Origin: an uncultured Paenibacillaceae bacterium
GTDB lineage: Bacteria > Bacillota > Bacilli > Paenibacillales > CALAME01
Length of the DNA: 10,850 nt
NCBI GenBank assembly: GCA_937983035.1
Contig: CALKAN010000067.1
Span: 1 to 10,850, forward strand
Direction of reading: 5' to 3'
How positions within the stretch are numbered: the stretch's first letter is position 1; each line of letters opens with the position of its first letter. The translations under genes were made by a program, and so were the position numbers. This document shows positions 6,851 to 10,850 of this stretch, piece after piece. The notes under the pieces are model-generated. The model was given only the letters and a program-made list of their open reading frames with translations. It was not told the origin of the DNA and did no database searches.

Positions 6851-6889
6851 AAAAAAAAGACGCGCATGAATAAAGCTATCCATGACACG
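6851..6889 (-). terminator. Rho-independent terminator of the lactonase gene
   Basis: Read leftward, CGTG-T-CATG pairs with CATGCGCG around a 12-base loop, giving eight pairs with one bulged T and one G-U pair (6861-6889). TC and an eight-T run (6858-6851) follow. It begins about 41 bases after the lactonase stop at 6930 and separates that gene from the DUF4349 gene. Confidence 0.6.
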
Positions 6890-6929
6890 TCATGATGATC
6901 GAACTTTTTCAAATGGTTGGTCGTTTATT

Positions 6930-7991
6930 TCACTTTTCATAAACCGTCACACAGACCGGCTGCAAAAGTCCTCCGGTCATGTTCAACGGCGTTAATTTGC
7001 CGGAATCAGCATCTCGCCTGTAAGAGATTAAGCTGCCGCTTCCTTGATTGGCCGCGATGACCATCGTTCCGTCAGCCGTAATGGCGAAATTGCGCGGACC
7101 TTTGCCTTGCGTAGATGCATGCTCAACAAACGACAACTTCCCTGTACTTGCATCAACTTGATAGACGACGATGCTGTCGTGGCCGCGGTTGGAACCGTAC
7201 AAAAATTGACCGCATGGCGACAAATGGATATCGGCTGCAGTATTTTCGTCCTTAAATCCTTCCGGCAGCGTAGAAATTTTTTGAATTTCTTTCAAATCGC
7301 CGCCGGCAGCATCATATTCATATACGGACACTGTGCTGTCCAGCTCATGGATCACATAAGCATACGGCGCTTTCGGATGAAAGGCCATGTGGCGCGGACC
7401 TGCGCCGGGTGCTGTCTCAATCTCGCGATGCAGTTTAAATTTTCCTTGCTCCAATTCGTAGACGTATATTTTATCTGTTCCTAAATCACATGCAAAAATA
7501 TATTTCGAGCCCAAGCCCGGCTGAATGGAATGCGGATGCGGTCCTTCCTGCCTCGCTTGATTCGGACCGGATCCTTTGTGAGCAGCAGTATCCGAAACAG
7601 GTTGAATGTGCCCGTTTTCCACCGGCAATGCCGACACGTTTCCGCCCCGGTAATTGGCAGTCAACAAATGCTTGCCGTCATGAGTCAAGCTGATATAACA
7701 CGGTCCTGCTCCGTCAACCGGCTGCGTGCTTAACAAAGTCAGCTGTTTCGTATCCGGATCAATGCGATAAGACGCAATACCGCCGGAACCATCAGACAGA
7801 TTGCAAGTCGAGAACAAATATTGACCGCTCGGATCAATAATTTGGAAGGAGGAATGATCTTCCCCGCTTAAATGCCCTTCACTCTTCCACTCGCCGTTGT
7901 CTTTAGACAGATGATAGTAATAGATGCTTTTATTTTCTGGTTCTGCATAAGCTCCAACATACACATGGAAATGATTCTGATTCTGGGTCAA
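6930..7991 (-). CDS. pgl: 6-phosphogluconolactonase-type beta-propeller lactonase
   Basis: This belongs to the lactonase family (PF10282), the seven-bladed beta-propellers that include E. coli Pgl (YbhE) and B. subtilis YkgB. These hydrolyse 6-phosphoglucono-1,5-lactone in the oxidative pentose phosphate pathway. From TTG 7991 it has 353 residues, close to family length. Blade-like repeats recur, for example GPCYISLTHDGKHLLTANY, GPRHMAFHPKAPYAYVIHE, IHLSPCGQFLYGSNRG and GPRNFAITADGTMVIAANQG. The family's conserved EGPHPHS segment (about 139-145) and the nearby Arg and Glu residues are present. It has no signal peptide, so it should be cytoplasmic. TTG 7991 is chosen because AAAGGAG lies nine bases upstream. 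The open frame continues nine codons to TTG 8018, but that start has no ribosome binding site. The gene is monocistronic, with a terminator at 6851-6889. Some family members act on other lactones, so substrate is by family only. Confidence 0.9.
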   Translation of the reverse strand: MTQNQNHFHVYVGAYAEPENKSIYYYHLSKDNGEWKSEGHLSGEDHSSFQIIDPSGQYLFSTCNLSDGSGGIASYRIDPDTKQLTLLSTQPVDGAGPCYISLTHDGKHLLTANYRGGNVSALPVENGHIQPVSDTAAHKGSGPNQARQEGPHPHSIQPGLGSKYIFACDLGTDKIYVYELEQGKFKLHREIETAPGAGPRHMAFHPKAPYAYVIHELDSTVSVYEYDAAGGDLKEIQKISTLPEGFKDENTAADIHLSPCGQFLYGSNRGHDSIVVYQVDASTGKLSFVEHASTQGKGPRNFAITADGTMVIAANQGSGSLISYRRDADSGKLTPLNMTGGLLQPVCVTVYEK

Positions 7992-8097
7992 TGCATGGAA
8001 CTCCTTTCTGTTTTTCAAGTGATGCTTTAACTATTGCTTAATATCCTTTAAAATAAAGTCATCTTCAGACGTTTGCATCACATCCATTTTTTGGAAG

Positions 8098-8125
8098 TGA
8101 AAAAATTACATTCGCAGCACGTGGA
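8098..8125 (+). promoter_or_regulatory. ECF-sigma-like promoter of the YvlD-like gene
   Basis: TGAAAA (8098-8103) and CGTGGA (8120-8125) are separated by exactly 16 bases. This resembles the TGAAAC-N16-CGTA pattern of Bacillus extracytoplasmic-function sigma factors such as SigW. It lies about 48 bases before the proposed start codon. The B. subtilis yvlABCD operon is a known SigW target, which makes the match more believable, although both boxes deviate from consensus. Confidence 0.5.
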
Positions 8126-8160
8126 AATATCTGCAAGAAAAAACGTGTTTGCTTAAATTT

Positions 8161-8167
8161 GAGGTGA
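8161..8167 (+). promoter_or_regulatory. Ribosome binding site positioned for an ATC start
   Basis: GAGGTGA ends five bases before ATC 8173, in frame with the membrane protein. The in-frame GTG at 8164 lies inside this site and TTG 8149 lies before it, so neither can use it. Confidence 0.5.
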
Positions 8168-8172
8168 TCGAA

Positions 8173-8520
8173 ATCAAAACATTTATTCTAAGAACGATCA
8201 TTACAGGTTTGTCGCTGTTTCTTGTCGACTGGATTGTTCCCGGCGTAACTTTATCAAGCGTTGCCGCTGCCTTTGCCGCTGCTTTGATTTTAGGATTGAT
8301 CAATGCTTTTATACGTCCTGTTCTCATCTTTCTTACTTTTCCGATCACAGTCGTTACGCTCGGTGTGTTCCTGCTCATCATCAATGCGCTGACATACTGG
8401 CTGACAGCAGCGATCGTCCCGGGATTTGACATCGACAATTTCTTCAGCGCTGTCATCGGCGCATTAATTACAAGCATTGTCGGCTGGGGATTGAACCGAA
8501 TGATTCAAAGCGGCAAATAA
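8173..8520 (+). CDS. YvlD-like small membrane protein (phage-holin-4 family, PF04020)
   Basis: This is a small integral membrane protein with four hydrophobic helices. It matches the family named after mycobacterial phage holins and including B. subtilis YvlD. Chromosomal copies are not known to lyse cells, and YvlD is linked to the envelope-stress sigma factor SigW. From ATC 8173 it has 115 residues. Family features are DWIVPGVTLSS after helix 1, ALILGLINAFIRPVLIFLTF across helix 2, PITVVTLGVFLLIINALTYW in helix 3, and VPGFDIDNFFSAVIGALI before helix 4. Alternative starts are GTG 8164 and TTG 8149, which add 3 or 8 residues (LKFEVIE) not typical of the family. ATC is preferred on Shine-Dalgarno position and on the expected KTFILRTIITG beginning. 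It is divergent from the lactonase gene and convergent with the reductase gene. The 114 bases after its stop contain no clear terminator. Confidence 0.87.
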   Translation: MKTFILRTIITGLSLFLVDWIVPGVTLSSVAAAFAAALILGLINAFIRPVLIFLTFPITVVTLGVFLLIINALTYWLTAAIVPGFDIDNFFSAVIGALITSIVGWGLNRMIQSGK

Positions 8521-8634
8521 GTCGGCAGATTGGCTCGATAATGCTCGAATGCATATGTAACCCGCCCATGATGACGGACCATTGACATCCCAAGCCATAA
8601 AAAACGACATTGCGGAAGATTAGCTGCTGCAACT

Positions 8635-9636
8635 TCATTTTGCATCCGACTGCAAAATGGCTTCAATGCGCTGCAGCTCTTCTTCGCTGAATTCAAGGTT
8701 GTCGAGCGCCTTCACATTTTCTGCAATCTGCGCCGCGCTGCTCGCCCCGATTAACACGGAAGTGACGGTATGATTGCGCAATGCCCAAGCGAGCGACATC
8801 TGCGCCAAACTTTGTCCTCGTTCCATCGCCAGCTCGTTCAATGCGCGAACTTTGGCTAATTTGTCCTCGCTCACATCTTTCTCTTTCAAAAAGCCGTGCG
8901 GCTTGGATGCTCTCGAACCTGAAGGGATGCCGTCTAAATATTTATTGGTCAACAGTCCTTGCGCCAACGGGCTAAAGGCGATGCTGCCAATGCCTTCCTG
9001 CTGCAAATAGGGCAGCAGCGATGCCTCAGGCTCGCGGCGGAACATGGAATAACTCATCTGGTGAATCAGCAAAGGCGTGCCCAATTCTTTCAATATGTTC
9101 ACAGCCGCTTCCGTTTGCTCCGCATTATAGTTGGAAATGCCGACATAGAGCGCTTTGCCCTGGCGCACAAGATGATCCAGCGCAGTCATCGTTTCTTCCA
9201 GCGGCGTATTTGGATCCGGCCGATGATGATAAAATATGTCGACATAATCAAGTCCCATTCGCTTTAAGCTTTGATCCAAGCTGGAAACGAGATATTTTCG
9301 GGATCCCCAGTCCCCGTAAGGACCTTCCCACATATAATAACCCGCTTTCGTAGAAATAAGCAGTTCATCCCGATAAGGCTTTAAATCTTGGGCCATGATT
9401 TTTCCAAATGTCTCTTCGGCCGTTCCTGGAGGCGGTCCGTAATTGTTGGCCAAATCGAAATGAGTAATGCCCAAATCGAATGCTTTCAACACCATTTCCC
9501 GCGACCGCTCGTACACATCAACACCGCCGAAATTGTGCCACAGCCCCAGCGAAATCCCAGGCAGCATGATGCCCGAGCGGCCGCAGCGAAAGTATTTCAT
9601 TTCTTTATATCGATTTCCATTTGCACTGTAAACCAT
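8635..9636 (-). CDS. Aldo/keto reductase, YghZ-type (L-glyceraldehyde 3-phosphate reductase)
   Basis: This NADPH-dependent cytoplasmic reductase of the AKR superfamily is very close in sequence pattern to E. coli YghZ (Gpr), which reduces L-glyceraldehyde 3-phosphate and also methylglyoxal. It is 333 residues from ATG 9636. Matching stretches are RYKEMKYFRCGRSG, LPGISLGLWHNFG, KAFDLGITHFDLANNYGPPP, DELLISTKAGYYMW, SRKYLVSSLDQSLKRMGLDY and SVLIGASSAAQIAENVKALD. The catalytic tetrad is complete: Asp61, Tyr66, Lys97 and His138 (in IFYHHR). The open frame continues 11 codons upstream, but ATG 9636 is chosen because CGGAGGTGG lies six bases before it and because YghZ proteins begin at this point (MVxxANxxRY). 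It has its own promoter and is divergent from the DUF1835 gene. A role in detoxifying aldehydes is inferred from the family. Confidence 0.94.
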   Translation of the reverse strand: MVYSANGNRYKEMKYFRCGRSGIMLPGISLGLWHNFGGVDVYERSREMVLKAFDLGITHFDLANNYGPPPGTAEETFGKIMAQDLKPYRDELLISTKAGYYMWEGPYGDWGSRKYLVSSLDQSLKRMGLDYVDIFYHHRPDPNTPLEETMTALDHLVRQGKALYVGISNYNAEQTEAAVNILKELGTPLLIHQMSYSMFRREPEASLLPYLQQEGIGSIAFSPLAQGLLTNKYLDGIPSGSRASKPHGFLKEKDVSEDKLAKVRALNELAMERGQSLAQMSLAWALRNHTVTSVLIGASSAAQIAENVKALDNLEFSEEELQRIEAILQSDAK

Positions 9637-9673
9637 GCCTGTCCACCTCCGATTGATCATCATTTGCACCCCT

Positions 9674-9682
9674 ATTATAGCA
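9674..9682 (-). promoter_or_regulatory. Extended -10 promoter of the aldo/keto reductase gene
   Basis: The minus strand reads TGCTATAAT, a perfect extended -10, about 38 bases before the ATG at 9636. No clear -35 hexamer is visible, which is common for extended -10 promoters. Confidence 0.6.
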
Positions 9683-9721
9683 CAATTGTTAAATCCTGCA
9701 TGTTTCCCGGCATCACTGATA

Positions 9722-9730
9722 TGCTATAAT
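9722..9730 (+). promoter_or_regulatory. Extended -10 promoter of the DUF1835 gene
   Basis: TGCTATAAT lies about 38 bases before the ATG at 9768 and is identical to the element of the divergent promoter on the other strand. The predicted start falls near 9737. A GGGGGAGAT ribosome binding site follows at 9755-9763. Confidence 0.6.
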
Positions 9731-9767
9731 TGGAAAATCACTTTGTTAAAAAAAGGGGGAGATCAGC

Positions 9768-10784
9768 ATGCTGCATATCGTGAACGGCGATACCGTCGCG
9801 GATCGATTGCGGCAGGTGATTGCACAAGGAGAGGTGATGCCTTGGCGGGAAATTTATGTTGCCGGCCCTGTATTTAAAAATCCCGTCGATCACCATGCAT
9901 TGCATGCACGCGCTCGCGCCCTGGAACAAATGATGCAAATTCCAGCGGAAACGTATATCGAACAAACGCGGAGTCAAGAGGAGAGATTGACAAAGGCGCT
10001 GCAACAAAACGAAGAGATTGTGCTGTGGTTCGAGCATGATTTGTTCGACCAGACGATTTTATGGTATTTGCTGCATCGCCTCCATCAAGCAGAAGCGTCG
10101 CTGGATCGGTTATTTTTATTAAGCATCCACGAATTCCCGAATGTCGAGCCTTTCTTTGGCATGGGACAACTGTCCGCAGAGCAATTGAAGACATTAATTG
10201 GAACGTGGCGGCCGCTTCAGAGAGAACAACTGGAACTCGGAAGCCGAATATGGCAAGCCTTCGCTTCCACTCGTCCGTTCGAACTGGCGAAACTGCAAAG
10301 CGAGGACACCAGCCTTCTTCCCTATGCAAAAGAAGCGATTCATTGCCACCTGCGCCGCTATCCATCGGTCGAAAACGGATTGAACATTATCGAACAAACA
10401 GCTTTGCAATTATTGGCTGACAGCCCTCATTTGCCGCACGAACTGTTTCGCAGCGTCACTCATGAGCAGCCGATGTACGGAATGGGAGATCTGGAATTTT
10501 GGCATTTATTGCAGCAACTGCAGACATGCAGCCAGCCTTTGATCCAATTCGCCGGCAAAACAAACGTGTCGTTTCCCACATTTACGTATGCAGACCCTGC
10601 ATTTCAGGAAACGAAGCTGCAGCTGACCGATGCCGGCGCAGCTGTGCTGAGCGGCGCGGATCGCATTCAAATGTGCGGGATCGATCAATGGTTAGGCGGC
10701 GTTCACTTGCTCGCGCTGCACGGAAACAATGACGATCAAACGATTTGGCGCTGGGATGACGATGCCCGGCAAATTTGCGCTTGA
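9768..10784 (+). CDS. DUF1835 domain-containing protein
   Basis: The 338-residue soluble protein has no established function. The N-terminal DUF1835 region (about 2-115) shows LHIVNGDTVADRL (2-14), MPWREIYVAGPV (24-35) and the acidic motif WFEHDLFDQTIL (87-98), all hallmarks of the family. The C-terminal half (about 160-330) is the usual partner region, with LPYAKEAIHCHLRRYPS (204-220) and near the end LTDAGAAVLSGAD and GIDQWLGGVHL. There is no signal peptide or membrane helix. The start ATG has a good ribosome binding site and its own extended -10 promoter. The family's conserved acidic and histidine residues suggest an enzyme, but the reaction is unknown. Its last 49 bases may overlap a convergent minus-strand gene. 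Confidence 0.88.
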   Translation: MLHIVNGDTVADRLRQVIAQGEVMPWREIYVAGPVFKNPVDHHALHARARALEQMMQIPAETYIEQTRSQEERLTKALQQNEEIVLWFEHDLFDQTILWYLLHRLHQAEASLDRLFLLSIHEFPNVEPFFGMGQLSAEQLKTLIGTWRPLQREQLELGSRIWQAFASTRPFELAKLQSEDTSLLPYAKEAIHCHLRRYPSVENGLNIIEQTALQLLADSPHLPHELFRSVTHEQPMYGMGDLEFWHLLQQLQTCSQPLIQFAGKTNVSFPTFTYADPAFQETKLQLTDAGAAVLSGADRIQMCGIDQWLGGVHLLALHGNNDDQTIWRWDDDARQICA

Positions 10785-10850
10785 TCGTTGTCCTGTTCAT
10801 CTTTCACGCCTTCATCTTTCGCATCATCATTCAAATCTTTCATCATGCGC
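10736..10850 (-). CDS. Probable C-terminal end of a minus-strand gene entering from the right edge (partial)
   Basis: Read from the right edge, one minus-strand frame stays open to a TGA at 10736-10738. The other two minus-strand frames stop within the 66 bases beyond the DUF1835 gene. The visible residues begin RMMKDLNDDAKDEGVKDEQD and end SSSQRQIV. The strongly acidic, Lys/Asp/Glu-rich stretch with ordinary codons looks like a real hydrophilic tail. The last 14 codons or so overlap the DUF1835 gene and look less natural, so the stop may have shifted. It could also be a very short separate gene from an ATG at 10843 or 10846, or no gene at all. Confidence 0.35.
   Translation of the reverse strand, partial: RMMKDLNDDAKDEGVKDEQDNDQAQICRASSSQRQIV

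Noticed and set aside
8019..8081. Inverted repeat GTGATGC / GCATCAC between the lactonase and YvlD-like genes
   Set aside because: Seven-base arms 49 bases apart are expected by chance and have no supporting context.
8521..8634. Bidirectional terminator between the convergent YvlD-like and reductase genes
   Set aside because: There is a TTTTTT run on the minus strand, but no stable GC stem immediately before it and no T tract for the plus-strand gene.
8505..8696. Minus-strand frame crossing the gap between the YvlD-like and reductase genes
   Set aside because: No ribosome binding site or family resemblance. It overlaps the 3' ends of two real genes.
9637..9669. N-terminal extension of the aldo/keto reductase to ATG 9669
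   Set aside because: The strong ribosome binding site and the family N-terminus both point to ATG 9636, and the extension would start close to the predicted transcription start.
1..10850. Mobile elements, CRISPR arrays, tRNA or rRNA genes, toxin-antitoxin or defence genes
   Set aside because: I searched by eye on both strands and saw no transposase motifs, regularly spaced repeats or recognisable RNA gene. All sizeable genes are ordinary chromosomal families.

Overview
This window looks like an ordinary chromosomal stretch from a member of the Bacillales, most likely Paenibacillaceae. That placement is inference. It rests on the near-consensus AGGAGG-type ribosome binding sites, the mid-range GC content, and proteins that look like Bacillus/Paenibacillus versions of their families. 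I see no rRNA, tRNA, insertion sequence, CRISPR array, phage or conjugation gene.

Layout, left to right. Positions 4184 to 56 on the minus strand carry the odhA-odhB pair: E1 and E2 of 2-oxoglutarate dehydrogenase, with the odhB GTG start overlapping the odhA stop. A ribosome binding site and ATG at the left edge suggest a further gene follows. A 385-base gap upstream of odhA (4185-4569) holds several inverted repeats and a possible distant promoter. Next is a small minus-strand gene (4570-4905) for an Sm-like protein with a Tyr/Pro-rich tail. Divergent from it is a plus-strand TauE/SafE-family transporter (5078-5821). Its 3' end overlaps that of a minus-strand DUF4349 membrane-anchored lipoprotein (5807-6769). 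Upstream of that lies a minus-strand 6-phosphogluconolactonase-type beta-propeller (6930-7991) with its own terminator. Divergent from it is a YvlD-like four-helix membrane protein (8173-8520) with an ECF-sigma-like promoter. Then come a minus-strand YghZ-type aldo/keto reductase (8635-9636), a divergent plus-strand DUF1835 protein (9768-10784), and probably the C-terminus of another minus-strand gene entering from the right edge.

Functionally, the window mixes central carbon metabolism (TCA-cycle OdhAB, pentose-phosphate lactonase, a reductase acting on triose-phosphate-like aldehydes) with small envelope proteins (TauE, DUF4349, YvlD-like). Apart from odhAB these look like separate transcription units, not one pathway.

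The most unusual signal is at translation starts. Two unrelated membrane-protein genes (TauE at 5078, YvlD-like at 8173) each have a strong Shine-Dalgarno followed at normal spacing by ATC, where ATG would be expected. Neither has a well-supported canonical start. Other starts here are also often non-ATG: GTG for odhB and DUF4349, TTG for the lactonase. I found no clearly new multi-gene system. The odhA leader and the paired ATC starts are the best leads.
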